Assembly (NCBI GenBank): GCA_002411365.1
Contig: DHSD01000029.1
Coordinates: forward strand, 1-64,000
Length of the DNA: 64,000 nucleotides
Direction of reading: 5' to 3'
Source of the DNA: Ruminococcaceae bacterium UBA5295
Lineage (GTDB): Bacteria > Bacillota > Clostridia > Oscillospirales > Acutalibacteraceae
Below are positions 42,075-51,320 of the stretch, piece by piece. Below the pieces are notes generated by a model that worked only from the letters and a program-made list of their open reading frames with translations, was not told the origin of the DNA and did no database searches. Made by a program: the position numbers and the translations under genes. Position 1 is the stretch's first letter. Each line of letters opens with the position of its first letter.

Positions 42075-43295
42075 ATGCGCGGGAAAAAGCGGCGGCCGCT
42101 GCCTTTTTTGTTATGCCTTGGCCCAGGCGTGCTTGCCGCCATGGCGGACAACGACGCAGGCGGGCTTATTTCATACACTGTAACAGGCGCAAAATTCGGC
42201 TGGGCGGTATTTATCCCTCTCGCCATGCTCCTCACCATTGTGACTTATACGGTTCAGGAAATGGCCATGAGGCTTGGTGTGGCTTCAGAAAAGGGATACA
42301 TATGCCTTCTGCGCGAACAGTACGGCAAAGGGTGGATGGCGTGCCAGGTTGCCGCCCTGTTTACGGAAAACCTGCTTACACTACTCACTGAATTTGTGGG
42401 TATGTCGGCAGGCCTTGAACTGCTTGGGATCCCGGCTGGAGCGGCCGTGGCGCTGAGCGTCTGCCTTGCACTTTCGGTCGCGTTCCTGAGCGGGTACCGG
42501 GCAAAAGAACGCTTTGGCCTGACAATCGGACTTTTCAATATGCTATTTGTGGTTTTTGCTTTTTTTGTTCATCCGGCAGTGGGTGTGCAGCAGAGTATGG
42601 CACTGAGCACGGGCACAAGGTTTAGCTGGTATGCTGCGTCTATGGCCGGAAACGCCATTGCGCCGTGGATGATTTTTTACCAGAACGGGGCATATTCCGA
42701 GAAAGGCAGCAAGGAAAAACATATAAAGGGCGGCCGTGCTGATACACTTACAGGGTGCATATGCCAGGTGCTTGTAGCGTCGGCGCTTATATTTATCGGT
42801 TCTTCGATTTACGGCATGGTGCCTGATGTGGAAAATGCGGGTGCTCCGCAGATAATGGCTGCGCTCGCGCAGGAGTACGGGCCGTTTGCCGGTGTGTTGC
42901 TTGCGCTCGGCATGTTCGGTTCCGGCCTTCTCGCCGCTGTCACTGTTTCGATGTCTTCGTCATGGAGCGTTGCCGAATCCTTCGGCTGGTCGGGGAATAT
43001 GGACGATACGTTCAAAGAAGCGCCGGGTTTTTACGGTATATATGCTGCGAGCGTTCTGCTTGCGGCGGGGGCGGCACTTGTGCCGGAGCTGCGCGTTAAT
43101 GCCGTCGCCGTTTTCGTGCAGGCCGTGAGTGCAGTTTTGATGGCGCCTATAGTCGTTTTTCTCATGCTGCTGACTTCAAGCCGAAAGGTTATGGGGGAAT
43201 ATGCCAGCGCAAAAGGGCAGAAAATCCGTTCTTGGTTCTGCACAGTAATTATAATGGCTGCTGCTGTTTTTACAATTTTAGATATAGCCGTTTAA
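42075..43295 (+). CDS. Nramp (SLC11) family metal transporter, atypical metal site
   Basis: Divalent metal transporter of 406 aa, about 11 membrane segments. Family start FLLCLGPGVLAAMADNDAGG; TM1 has D-N-D-A where canonical Nramp has D-P-G-N. In TM6, GNAIAPWMIF replaces the canonical A-x-x-M-P-H: Ala196 and Trp198 take the places of metal-binding Met and His. Loss of Met is known in SLC11 relatives carrying magnesium or other hard ions, so Mg or similar is more likely than Mn/Fe (inference). It is behind the T-box operon and its ribosome site is inside a hairpin. Confidence 0.85.
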   Translation: MRGKKRRPLPFLLCLGPGVLAAMADNDAGGLISYTVTGAKFGWAVFIPLAMLLTIVTYTVQEMAMRLGVASEKGYICLLREQYGKGWMACQVAALFTENLLTLLTEFVGMSAGLELLGIPAGAAVALSVCLALSVAFLSGYRAKERFGLTIGLFNMLFVVFAFFVHPAVGVQQSMALSTGTRFSWYAASMAGNAIAPWMIFYQNGAYSEKGSKEKHIKGGRADTLTGCICQVLVASALIFIGSSIYGMVPDVENAGAPQIMAALAQEYGPFAGVLLALGMFGSGLLAAVTVSMSSSWSVAESFGWSGNMDDTFKEAPGFYGIYAASVLLAAGAALVPELRVNAVAVFVQAVSAVLMAPIVVFLMLLTSSRKVMGEYASAKGQKIRSWFCTVIIMAAAVFTILDIAV

Positions 43296-43323
43296 TCTGC
43301 AGCTTAGGAACGGGGGAAAATCA

Positions 43324-43809
43324 ATGGCAAAAGAAATGAAGACAAATGTCATGAGGATTCTCGAACAGGCGAAAATCCCTTATAAAGCGTGGTATTACGA
43401 AAATAAAGACGGAAAAATAGACGGTATTTCCGTTGCGCACAAACTCGGGGAGAATGTAGAGCAGGTATTTAAGACCCTTGTAACGCGCGGTGCAGACCAT
43501 GATTTTTATGTGTTTGCTGTGCCTGTGGCAATGGAACTCAACCTTAAGGCCGCCGCAAAAAGCGTAGGTGTGAAGTCGGTAGAGATGATACATGTAAGCG
43601 AGATAAACAAAGCGACCGGGTATATCCGCGGCGGATGTTCGCCAATAGGTATGAAAAAGCAGTACAGAACGGTAATCGACAGCAGCTGCATGCGGTATAA
43701 TACGATACTTGTCAGCGGCGGCAGGATAGGCACGCAGGTTGAAGTTGACCCGCGGCAACTCCTTAATTTTATAGGTGGGGCAGCCGCAGACATAGCGGAG
43801 CCCTTATGA
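43324..43809 (+). CDS. ybaK: YbaK/EbsC family Cys-tRNA(Pro) deacylase
   Basis: Trans-editing protein that hydrolyses Cys mischarged on tRNA-Pro. 161 aa, typical length: YKAWYYENKDGKIDGISVA, EQVFKTLVTRG, the lysine region FAVPVAMELNLKAAAK and the conserved GGCSPIGMKKQYRTVID, VSGGRIGTQVEVDP. GGAACGGGGG site before the ATG. It is close to cysS, and both act on cysteine charging. Confidence 0.93.
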   Translation: MAKEMKTNVMRILEQAKIPYKAWYYENKDGKIDGISVAHKLGENVEQVFKTLVTRGADHDFYVFAVPVAMELNLKAAAKSVGVKSVEMIHVSEINKATGYIRGGCSPIGMKKQYRTVIDSSCMRYNTILVSGGRIGTQVEVDPRQLLNFIGGAAADIAEPL

Positions 43810-44047
43810 GGTACGTCTCGCGTGCAATCATTCATCAGCCGGCGGCTCTCTGGATACAGCAAAGCCTACGCCATTTTCATTTTTTCGCATTTAGGGTTTA
43901 TTGTGCTTTACAATATGGCATTCCAGAAATTTTGTCAATAGATTTAAAGAAAAATTTTATTTAAAAGCCAAATCAATCAAATTTAACAGTTTAATTTGCT
44001 AAATCAGAAAGCCAATTTGTGCTTTCCCACAATTCGTAAAAAAAGTA

Positions 44048-44077
44048 TTGACAATGCCAATGAATGCGTGTTACCAT
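44048..44077 (+). promoter_or_regulatory. Promoter of the cstA T-box leader
   Basis: TTGACA (44048-44053) and TACCAT (44072-44077) with an 18-base spacer. The 240 bases between ybaK and this promoter are AT-rich; I see nothing else in them. Confidence 0.6.
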
Positions 44078-44084
44078 GGAGCAC

Positions 44085-44371
44085 AAAGAATATGGCAAAT
44101 GCATTGAACGGGTAAAAATTCTGAAGCCTCTCCTCAAAGAGAGCCGCCATCAGGTGAAAGGCGGCAGGATGCTGTGGAATGACATCGCCCGCGAGCAGCT
44201 GCACTGAAAACGGAGTAGGCGCAGCCGGTTCCGGACCGTTATCTTCGGGCGCATTAGGTGGGCCCGCCCGATGCGGCTGAGAGGCTGCAAAGATGCAGCA
44301 AACAGAGTGGTAACGCGGAGATTTATCCCTTCGTCTCTGATTCAAAAGTCAGAGACGGGGGATTTTTTTAT
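44085..44371 (+). promoter_or_regulatory. T-box leader upstream of cstA, probable isoleucine specifier
   Basis: Stem I apex AAAGAGAGCCGCC-ATCA-GGTGAAAGGCGGC, then TGTGGAATGAC-ATC-GCCCGC-GAGCAG. Aligning GAGCAG with the cysteine T-box in this window puts ATC (Ile) in the specifier position. T-box sequence CAGAGTGGTAACGCGGAG at 44303-44320, with A in place of the usual C in GGTACCGCGG. The controlled gene is a CstA-family transporter rather than a synthetase. Confidence 0.88.
44330..44371 (+). terminator. T-box regulated terminator ahead of cstA
   Basis: CGTCTCTGA pairs with TCAGAGACG around TTCAAAAG, with flanking CCC/GGG, then ATTTTTTT. Off-state hairpin of the T-box. Confidence 0.9.
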
Positions 44372-44459
44372 ACCATTTTTCCGTGCAGGCCAAAACAATT
44401 ATGCAGCCGAAAGCCATAAATCCAGAATGATTTTCTTATGAGGAAGGAAGAAGAGCGTT

Positions 44460-46193
44460 ATGAATGGTTTGGCAATTGTACTGATTTCCATAGCCGTGCT
44501 GGGCGGCGGCTACCTTTTCTACGGCAGATGGCTCGTTAAGAAGTGGGGCATTGACCCCAAGAAAAAAACGCCTGCCTATGAGCATGAAGACGGGCAGGAC
44601 TATGTGCCGGCCCCAAAGCAGATAGTTTTTGCGCACCAGTTTTCTACCATCGCAGGCGCAGGGCCTGTAACAGGCCCCATCATCGCGGCCGCATTCGGCT
44701 GGGTGCCGGCGCTGCTGTGGATACTTGTAGGCGGCGTGTTTTTCGGCGCCGTGCAGGACTTCGGCGCCCTTTACGCTTCGGTAAAAAATGAGGGCAAGTC
44801 GATTGGCCTCATCATAGAAAAATATATAGGCAAAACAGGCAAGCGCCTTTTCCTCATGTTCTGCTGGGTGTTCTCGCTGCTTGTTGTTGCGGCGTTCAGC
44901 GACATGGTAGCTTCGACTTTCAACGCTTCGCTGTCGAAGGCATATAGCATAGGTGCCCCTGTAGCTGTTACGGCAGCTACGACACCGGGCGCTGCGGCTG
45001 GCTCAATTTCTATTTTCTACATTATAGGCGCAGTGCTTTTCGGCCTTTTCCTGAAATATGTAAAGCCAAATCAGGTGGTTATGTTTTTCTCCGGCATTGC
45101 GATGTTTGTCGCAATGATGGCCGCAGGCATGGCTTGCCCGATTTACCTCAATAAAATGCAGTGGCTCCTCGTGGTTTTTGCGTATATTTTCTTTGCGGCG
45201 GTAGTCCCAATGTGGATCCTTATGCAGCCGCGCGACTATTTAAGCTCTTTCCTGCTTATCTTCATGATACTCGGTGCTGTAGTCGGCATTTTCATGACGC
45301 GGCCGGATATGAACATAAATGCTTTCAACGGTTTCAACGTAAATGGCAAGATGCTCTTCCCAACGCTGTTTGTCACCATTGCCTGCGGCGCGGTTTCCGG
45401 ATTCCACAGCCTGGTTTCTTCAGGCACCTCCTCGAAGCAGGTACGCAACGAGAAAGATATACTGCCAATCGGATATGGCGCCATGATGCTTGAGTCGCTG
45501 CTTGCTGTAGCAGCCCTTGTTGTTGCCGGCGCGGCAGCAAAAGGTGGAAAGCTTCCTGATGGCACGCCGTTCCAGATTTTCTCGGCTGGTGTCGCTGGAT
45601 TTTTTGAGAAATTCGGCATGTCGGCATATGTTGCAAAATGCAGCATGACAATGTGTGTTTCGGCTCTCTGCCTTACAACGCTTGACTCTGTTGCGCGCAT
45701 CGGGCGCATGTCGATGCAGGAGCTGCTTTATGATGAAGACGGGAAGGCCCATACTCCTGTGACAAAATTTCTGACTAATAAATATGTTGCTACAGTTATA
45801 ACGCTGGCGTGCGGCTTTGCACTTTCGCTTGGCGGCTACAATAATATCTGGTCGCTGTTTGGCTCTGCAAACCAGCTTCTCGCCGCGCTTGTGCTCATTG
45901 CGCTCGCGGTGTTTCTCAAAACTACAGGGCGTGAAGGCTGGATGCTCTATGTGCCTATGACTTTCATGCTTGTTGTTACAATGACAGCGCTTGTTATGGC
46001 TGTTGTCAACATATTTGCCAAAGCTGGAGCGGGGAAGTTTGTATTCCTTACGGACGGCCTGCAGCTTATTATCGCCGTTATGCTTATGGCACTTGCCGTT
46101 ATGGTGGCTTACCACTGCCTGCGCAAGCTGTTTGAAAAGCCAGAAAAGCAAAGCAAAACAAAAGCATCTGCAAAAAATGCAGATGCCGAATAA
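44460..46193 (+). CDS. cstA: CstA family peptide/pyruvate transporter
   Basis: Large multi-span membrane protein of the carbon starvation A family, reported to import peptides or pyruvate. 577 aa; family signatures YVPAPKQIVFAHQFSTIAGAG, PVTGPIIAAAFGWVPALLWI, GAVQDFGALYASVKNEGKS and SGTSSKQV. AGGAAGG site before ATG. About 14-16 hydrophobic segments, C-terminus charged. Control by an amino-acid T-box suggests that it brings in that amino acid or peptides containing it, which is inference. Confidence 0.9.
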   Translation: MNGLAIVLISIAVLGGGYLFYGRWLVKKWGIDPKKKTPAYEHEDGQDYVPAPKQIVFAHQFSTIAGAGPVTGPIIAAAFGWVPALLWILVGGVFFGAVQDFGALYASVKNEGKSIGLIIEKYIGKTGKRLFLMFCWVFSLLVVAAFSDMVASTFNASLSKAYSIGAPVAVTAATTPGAAAGSISIFYIIGAVLFGLFLKYVKPNQVVMFFSGIAMFVAMMAAGMACPIYLNKMQWLLVVFAYIFFAAVVPMWILMQPRDYLSSFLLIFMILGAVVGIFMTRPDMNINAFNGFNVNGKMLFPTLFVTIACGAVSGFHSLVSSGTSSKQVRNEKDILPIGYGAMMLESLLAVAALVVAGAAAKGGKLPDGTPFQIFSAGVAGFFEKFGMSAYVAKCSMTMCVSALCLTTLDSVARIGRMSMQELLYDEDGKAHTPVTKFLTNKYVATVITLACGFALSLGGYNNIWSLFGSANQLLAALVLIALAVFLKTTGREGWMLYVPMTFMLVVTMTALVMAVVNIFAKAGAGKFVFLTDGLQLIIAVMLMALAVMVAYHCLRKLFEKPEKQSKTKASAKNADAE

Positions 46194-46219
46194 TTAAGGG
46201 AATCCTCCATTTATATATC

Positions 46220-46252
46220 GCCATGCGGGTTTTTCCCACATGGCATTTTTTA
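46220..46252 (+). terminator. Terminator after cstA
   Basis: GCCATGCGGG, loop TTTTT, CCCACATGGC, then ATTTTTT. It lies in the convergent gap facing otsAB. Confidence 0.85.
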
Positions 46253-46282
46253 AGCTGTGCAGCTTCACAGATGGCGGTATGC

Positions 46283-48499
46283 TTAGCTGTTGCTGTTGAA
46301 TGCGTTGAGCAGCGAGCGCATATCCTGCCATGTTGGCAGCTGATAGTGCGCGTGTGTTTTGCCGGGGCCGATTTTTACTGTGAAAGCGTTCTGCGGAAGT
46401 GCAAGGAACAGGTCTTCATCGGTATAATCGTCCCCTGCGCCGAAAATGAAGTCGAAGTCCGCGTTCTGGATAAAAAGAGATGACACAATGCCTTTGTTTA
46501 CGCGTTTGTCCTTTACCTCAAGCACCTTGTGCCCTTCCTGAAGGCCGAGGTTTTTGAACTGGCCCATCAGGCAGAGCAGTGCCTCTTTTATAACGGGGTA
46601 CTTTGCCGCAACGACGTGCGGGTCGCAGCGCCTGTAGTGCCATGCGATCGAAACGTCTTTTTCTTCTATGAGCGAGCCGGGAATATTATATGTGTAAAGC
46701 TGAAGGATATGACGGACAGGCTCTTTCCAGTTGACATCGACCGACACTTCAGGCATTGTCATCAGCCATTTTCCATTCGGGCGCCTGAAATACATTCCAT
46801 GGGAAGCGACGAAGCTGAGGTTGAGCCCACTGAGCCATTTGTCGAGTGTGCCGCGGTCGCGTCCGGATGTGATTACAACGGTGTTTTTGGGGTCGTTTGT
46901 AAGTGCCGAAAGCGCCTGCCTGAGCTCATTGTCAGGGCTTGCCTTGTTAGGTGTAGGCTGAAACGGCATTAGTGTGCCGTCGTAGTCGAGAAAAAGCAGA
47001 CGCTTTTTCACGTTGCGGTAGGCATCCCTTATTGTCCTTATCTCACCTGCGGTCTGCTCGCCGTTTGCCGCGTCCGCGCCAATCTTTATTTTTCCCAAAG
47101 TCAACAAAAATTTGTCTGCCCAGAAATTCACGTCGTATTCTTTCAGGTGCGCGTGCATCATCCTGTTGCGTGAAAGTTTTTCTTCGATAGGCATTTCAAG
47201 GGCTGACTTAATGCCGGCAGCTATGGTGTCATAGTCGTTTGCATTTACGACTATTGCCTCGCTCAGCTCTGCCGAAGCGCCTGCCGTTTCGCTTATGACG
47301 GCCATGCCGCCATAGTCATTGCGGGAGGCTATGTATTCTTTGCACACGAGGTTCATGCCGTCGCGCAGCGGTGTGTCGAGAAGGACGTCGGAATGGCGGT
47401 AAAGGGATATGAGGTCTTCCTGCGAAAATGCGTGGTAATAATACCATATCGGCATCCAGTCGAGCGTGCCGAATTTTCCGTTTACCTCGCCCACAAGCTG
47501 ATTTATTTCCTTTTTAAGCGACGCGTAGGAGTCTACTTTTGCACGCGACGGCGCAACAATGAGGTTGAGGCGGACTTTTCCCCTGTACTGCGGATACTGC
47601 GCGAGAAAATGGCTGAAAGCGAGTATGCGCTCGGGGATCCCTTTTGTGTAATCGAGGCGGTCGACTGAGAGGATCATCTTCATCTTTGGCTTTGCGCCTA
47701 CGAGTTCCTCAAGGCTTTTCTGCGCGGTTTTGTCTACTCCCGAGGGGGCACTGTCTGGCGCACTGAAAAACTGGTTATAGTCTATGCCCATTGGGAACGC
47801 GTCGACTTTGACGTGCCTCCCGCGATAATTTATCACATTATAATTGTATTCCGTGCCGAGAAGCCTGTTGACGCAGTCGAGAAAATGGCGCACATAGTCG
47901 TATGTGTGGAAGCCGATTAAGTCGGCCCCCAAAAGGCCTTTCAGGATTTTTTCACGCCAGATGAGCAGCCTGTAAACTTCAAAAACAGGAAATGGAATGT
48001 GGAGAAAAAAGCCAACGTGCACATTTGGGTGTTTCTCCTTTATCATTTGGGGAAGCAGCATAAGTTGATAGTCATGTACCCAGACTGTATCGCCGTCTTG
48101 GATTACGGTATCTGCCATCTCAAAGAATTTTTGGTTGGCTTTCTGGTAAGCGTCCCACATCTTGCTGCTGTATTCCACTTTCGAAAGGAAATAATGGAAA
48201 AGCGGCCATATTGTCTTGTTGCAGAAACCATAATAATAGTTGTCAACTTCCTCTTCGGTAAGGAATACCGGAAGGCATCTGTATTCTTTTAAAAGCTTGC
48301 CCTTAACCTGCTGCTTTTCTGTTTTGTCCAGTACGTTTTCAGGTAGGCCTGGCCAGCCAATCCACAGGCAGTTGGACTTGCTGTAGACACTTTTAAGGCC
48401 GGTCGCAAGCCCGCCAACACTTTTCCGGTATGAGAGGCCCTTGCCGTCCTTAACGATTGTTACCGGCAGACGATTCGATATCAGTATAATTTTGCTCAT
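46283..48499 (-). CDS. otsAB: Fused trehalose-6-phosphate synthase and phosphatase
   Basis: Makes trehalose from UDP-glucose and glucose-6-phosphate. 738 aa from ATG 48499 (AAGGGGTG upstream). Residues 1-470 are a GT20 synthase: ISNRLPV, GGLATGLKSVY, WVHDYQLMLLPQMI, FFLHIPFP, SVDRLDYTKGIPERI and DTPLRDGMNLVCKEYI. Residues about 490-738 are a HAD phosphatase: LLFLDYDGTLMPF, ITSGRDR, and GAGDDYTDEDLF. Both active sites look intact. A single-chain OtsA-OtsB is common in eukaryotes but less so in Clostridia. Confidence 0.94.
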   Translation of the reverse strand: MSKIILISNRLPVTIVKDGKGLSYRKSVGGLATGLKSVYSKSNCLWIGWPGLPENVLDKTEKQQVKGKLLKEYRCLPVFLTEEEVDNYYYGFCNKTIWPLFHYFLSKVEYSSKMWDAYQKANQKFFEMADTVIQDGDTVWVHDYQLMLLPQMIKEKHPNVHVGFFLHIPFPVFEVYRLLIWREKILKGLLGADLIGFHTYDYVRHFLDCVNRLLGTEYNYNVINYRGRHVKVDAFPMGIDYNQFFSAPDSAPSGVDKTAQKSLEELVGAKPKMKMILSVDRLDYTKGIPERILAFSHFLAQYPQYRGKVRLNLIVAPSRAKVDSYASLKKEINQLVGEVNGKFGTLDWMPIWYYYHAFSQEDLISLYRHSDVLLDTPLRDGMNLVCKEYIASRNDYGGMAVISETAGASAELSEAIVVNANDYDTIAAGIKSALEMPIEEKLSRNRMMHAHLKEYDVNFWADKFLLTLGKIKIGADAANGEQTAGEIRTIRDAYRNVKKRLLFLDYDGTLMPFQPTPNKASPDNELRQALSALTNDPKNTVVITSGRDRGTLDKWLSGLNLSFVASHGMYFRRPNGKWLMTMPEVSVDVNWKEPVRHILQLYTYNIPGSLIEEKDVSIAWHYRRCDPHVVAAKYPVIKEALLCLMGQFKNLGLQEGHKVLEVKDKRVNKGIVSSLFIQNADFDFIFGAGDDYTDEDLFLALPQNAFTVKIGPGKTHAHYQLPTWQDMRSLLNAFNSNS

Positions 48500-48722
48500 G
48501 TTTTCACCCCTTGATACAATGATAAGCAAGCGGGCACAGTACGGAAAAGCGCCTGTGCTTCCGCTTTTGTCAGCCTGCAGGCCGGATGCCTGCAGGTGCC
48601 TGATAGTAAAGAATTAAGAGGATAAAATACCCCTTATACCAAGGTATCACTCAAATAAGAATAAAATATGAACGAATTTTCTCAGACTTTGCATAATTCG
48701 TGCAATATTCCAAAATTACGGC

Positions 48723-50108
48723 TTATTTCTTGAAGATTATTATACCAATAATTTTTTTAATCAGCAGCATAATATAAAATGCAAGGCTTCCACACACAGC
48801 CGGAAAGATTATCCAGCTTATGATGTCAGCCTGTAGGCCTGTGACTTTCAGTAGCCTGCCTATGCTGAGGGCGGCGTTGAAAATTTCGCTTGCAAAAAGT
48901 ATGACGATGTAGGCGCGTATGCCGAAAATAGGTATGGCGACAGCAATGAGGGCGACACGCATGAGGGAGTCGCAAAGGTTGATTTTCAGTGAGAACATCT
49001 GCTGGTCGAGGCCTTTCAGCATATTGTCGACTACATTGTCGATATACATGAGCGGTGCGAGCGGTGCCATAATCCGGAGAATCTGTGCGGCCTGCGCGCT
49101 GCCGAAAAATATTGTGCCGAGCTCTTCGGCGAAGACCATGAAAAACGCCGCGGCGGGGAACCCAAACAGCAGCGTGAGGCGGAACGCGCTCTCGGCCGCA
49201 TGCTGTATGCCTTTTTCGTTATGCTTTGCGGAGGATTCGGCAATTTCCGGTATCATTAAAGTGGCTGCTGAAGTTATAAACGACATTGGAAAGCAGATAA
49301 TAGGCATTACCATTCCCTGCACTATGCCGTACTGCGCGAACGAAGTGGCACCGTTAGCCCCATTTTTCCTGAGCCCGACGGGAATCAGGATATTTTCAGC
49401 GCTTAAGAGGCTGTTACGCAGGAACGAGCCGGCAAGCATGGGCCCGCCTATATGCACAATTTCGCGCATGATTTTCCCATTCTCTTTTGCCATGGCGTGC
49501 TTTCGCGTATAGGAGAAAAAAAGCGGCACAATATATATGACTGAGGCAATTTCACCGAGGGTGGAACCTGCCATGAGGCTTTCAAGTGGCGGCAGGCCGG
49601 AGTGGTCGAGCAGCAATAGAGAAGTGCCGATTGTTACGCATTCTTCCCAGAATTCGCCTATTACGGGGACGACTGTGTTCCTGTGGGCGAAAAAATACCC
49701 TTTAAGGCATGCGCAGCATGCTATGAATGGCAGCCCAAACGAGAGTATGCGCAGTGGGCACACCGCAAGCGCGCTGCCTATAAACCGCGCCGCAATGAAA
49801 TCGGCGCCGAAAAACAGCGCACAGAGCGCCGCCGCACTGAGCGAGAGGGCGAGCCCAAGGCAGCGCATGATGCAGCCGCGCGAAGCTTTGCCTTCTGCCG
49901 TGAGGCGTGTCATGGCAAGGCCAAACCCGGAAGTGCATACGGTGATGCCGAGCATGAAAATGGAAAAAATTAGCTGGTAAAGCCCCATGCCGCTTGCGCC
50001 GATGCGCACGGTTATGACGGAGCGGAACCACAGGCCGAGCATGCGCATGAAAATATTGCCTACGGTAAGCACGGCCGTGTTTATCAGGAACCTGCGCTTT
50101 TTCTCCAT
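48723..50108 (-). CDS. Oligosaccharide flippase family protein (SpoVB/MurJ-like)
   Basis: MOP-superfamily membrane protein of 461 aa with about 14 spans; it resembles stage V sporulation protein B, a likely lipid-linked wall precursor flippase: FLINTAVLTVGNIFMRMLGL, GASGMGLYQLIFSIFMLG, GFGLAMTRLTAEG and LKGYFFAHRNTVVPVIGEFW. Start at 50108 (GGGTGG upstream) is preferred over the ATG at 50141, which has no site. Divergent from prmA. The 220 bases between it and otsAB contain two GC-rich hairpins but no gene. Confidence 0.85.
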   Translation of the reverse strand: MEKKRRFLINTAVLTVGNIFMRMLGLWFRSVITVRIGASGMGLYQLIFSIFMLGITVCTSGFGLAMTRLTAEGKASRGCIMRCLGLALSLSAAALCALFFGADFIAARFIGSALAVCPLRILSFGLPFIACCACLKGYFFAHRNTVVPVIGEFWEECVTIGTSLLLLDHSGLPPLESLMAGSTLGEIASVIYIVPLFFSYTRKHAMAKENGKIMREIVHIGGPMLAGSFLRNSLLSAENILIPVGLRKNGANGATSFAQYGIVQGMVMPIICFPMSFITSAATLMIPEIAESSAKHNEKGIQHAAESAFRLTLLFGFPAAAFFMVFAEELGTIFFGSAQAAQILRIMAPLAPLMYIDNVVDNMLKGLDQQMFSLKINLCDSLMRVALIAVAIPIFGIRAYIVILFASEIFNAALSIGRLLKVTGLQADIISWIIFPAVCGSLAFYIMLLIKKIIGIIIFKK

Positions 50109-50242
50109 TTGACAGACCACCCGAAAATTTCTTATAATCATATCAAATGTATTCGCCTATGGAGAAAATCAGTCTGGCTTTTTTGCAGGCGGTTTTTAAA
50201 AATCGGCCGCATAAACTGCGGCAAAGCGTAAAGGAGAAAAAA

Positions 50243-51160
50243 ATGGACTGGACCGAAGTAAAAATCACAGTGGACGCAAAAGATGTTGACTTAGCGGGAG
50301 CTATTGCGCATATGGCCGTGCCGTACGGCATTTATATCGAAGACTACTCGCACTTGATGGAGGATGTGGAGGAAGTAGCGCATATTGATTCGGTGGACAG
50401 TGAGCTGCTGAAAAAAGACCGCACTAAAGCCGTAATACATATATATGTCAGCCCGGAGGAAAATTCTAAAGAAGCTGTAGCATTCCTGACGGAACGCTAT
50501 ACGTCGGCGGGGATAAAAAATAAGATTGAAACGGATATATGCGTGCAGGAAGACTGGATGAACAACTGGAGAAAATATTTCCATCCCGTCAAGGTCGGCA
50601 AAAAGCTGCTTATACAGCCAGACTGGGAAAAGGCCGACAACCCTGAAGGCCGCATAGTGCTTGATATGGAGCCGGGCGCTGCTTTCGGTACAGGAACGCA
50701 TGAGACGACGCGCTTGTGCATGCAGTTCCTTGAAGATTATGTGAAGCCGGACTGCAGTATGCTCGACGTCGGCTGCGGGAGTGGCATACTTTCAGTAGCC
50801 GGGCTGCTCCTTGGAGCCAAAAGGGCAACAGGCGTCGATATTGACCCGCTTGCCGTGAAAACGACAAAGCAGAACGCTGAACGCAACAATGTGGGGAGCC
50901 GCTTTACAGGCGTCTGCGGCAGCCTTACCGAAAAGATAAGCGGAAAATTTGATGTCGTAGCCGCAAATATCGTTGCTGATGTTATAATCGAGCTTTCAAA
51001 AGACATTGAGAAATATCTGGCACCTGGTGCGGTGTACATAATGAGCGGCATTATCAGCGAACGCGAAAAAGACGTCAAGAACGCCATCGAAGGAAAATTC
51101 AGCATTATCAGCCGCCGCGAAGAAAACGGCTGGGTTGCCCTCGCAGCAAAACTTACGTGA
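50243..51160 (+). CDS. prmA: Ribosomal protein L11 methyltransferase
   Basis: Trimethylates ribosomal protein L11. 305 aa from ATG 50243, which has AAAGGAG six bases upstream; the open frame to 50147 is not used. N-terminal substrate domain (MDWTEVKITVDAKDVD), LDMEPGAAFGTGTHETTRLC, SAM motif MLDVGCGSGILSVAGLLLGA, and NIVADVIIELS near the active site. In Firmicutes it often sits by dnaJ/rsmE; here it stands alone. Confidence 0.95.
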   Translation: MDWTEVKITVDAKDVDLAGAIAHMAVPYGIYIEDYSHLMEDVEEVAHIDSVDSELLKKDRTKAVIHIYVSPEENSKEAVAFLTERYTSAGIKNKIETDICVQEDWMNNWRKYFHPVKVGKKLLIQPDWEKADNPEGRIVLDMEPGAAFGTGTHETTRLCMQFLEDYVKPDCSMLDVGCGSGILSVAGLLLGAKRATGVDIDPLAVKTTKQNAERNNVGSRFTGVCGSLTEKISGKFDVVAANIVADVIIELSKDIEKYLAPGAVYIMSGIISEREKDVKNAIEGKFSIISRREENGWVALAAKLT

Positions 51161-51227
51161 TTCCGGCAGAAATTGCTGCAAAGCGCTGAAAAGCGATCTG
51201 AATTTATGGCTTTAAATATTGTACTAT

Positions 51228-51256
51228 TTGACAGTATGCAAGTAAAAAGGTATAAT
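51228..51256 (+). promoter_or_regulatory. Consensus promoter of the moxR operon
   Basis: TTGACA, a 17-base spacer and TATAAT, full consensus, 65 bases before the moxR ATG. Confidence 0.88.
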
Positions 51257-51320
51257 TCGAATAACAAAAATGAAAATTCGCACCTGACAATAAAAGTGCG
51301 GATTTGGGAGGAACAGTGAT

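Noticed and set aside
43810..44047. Gap between ybaK and the cstA leader
   Set aside because: AT-rich; checked for tRNA-like cloverleafs and frames and nothing supportable was found.
48530..48722. Two hairpins (AAGCGG..CCGCTT and a CCTGCAGG duplicate) between otsAB and the flippase gene
   Set aside because: No T tract, no promoter of quality and no frame; left as a gap with inverted repeats of unknown use.
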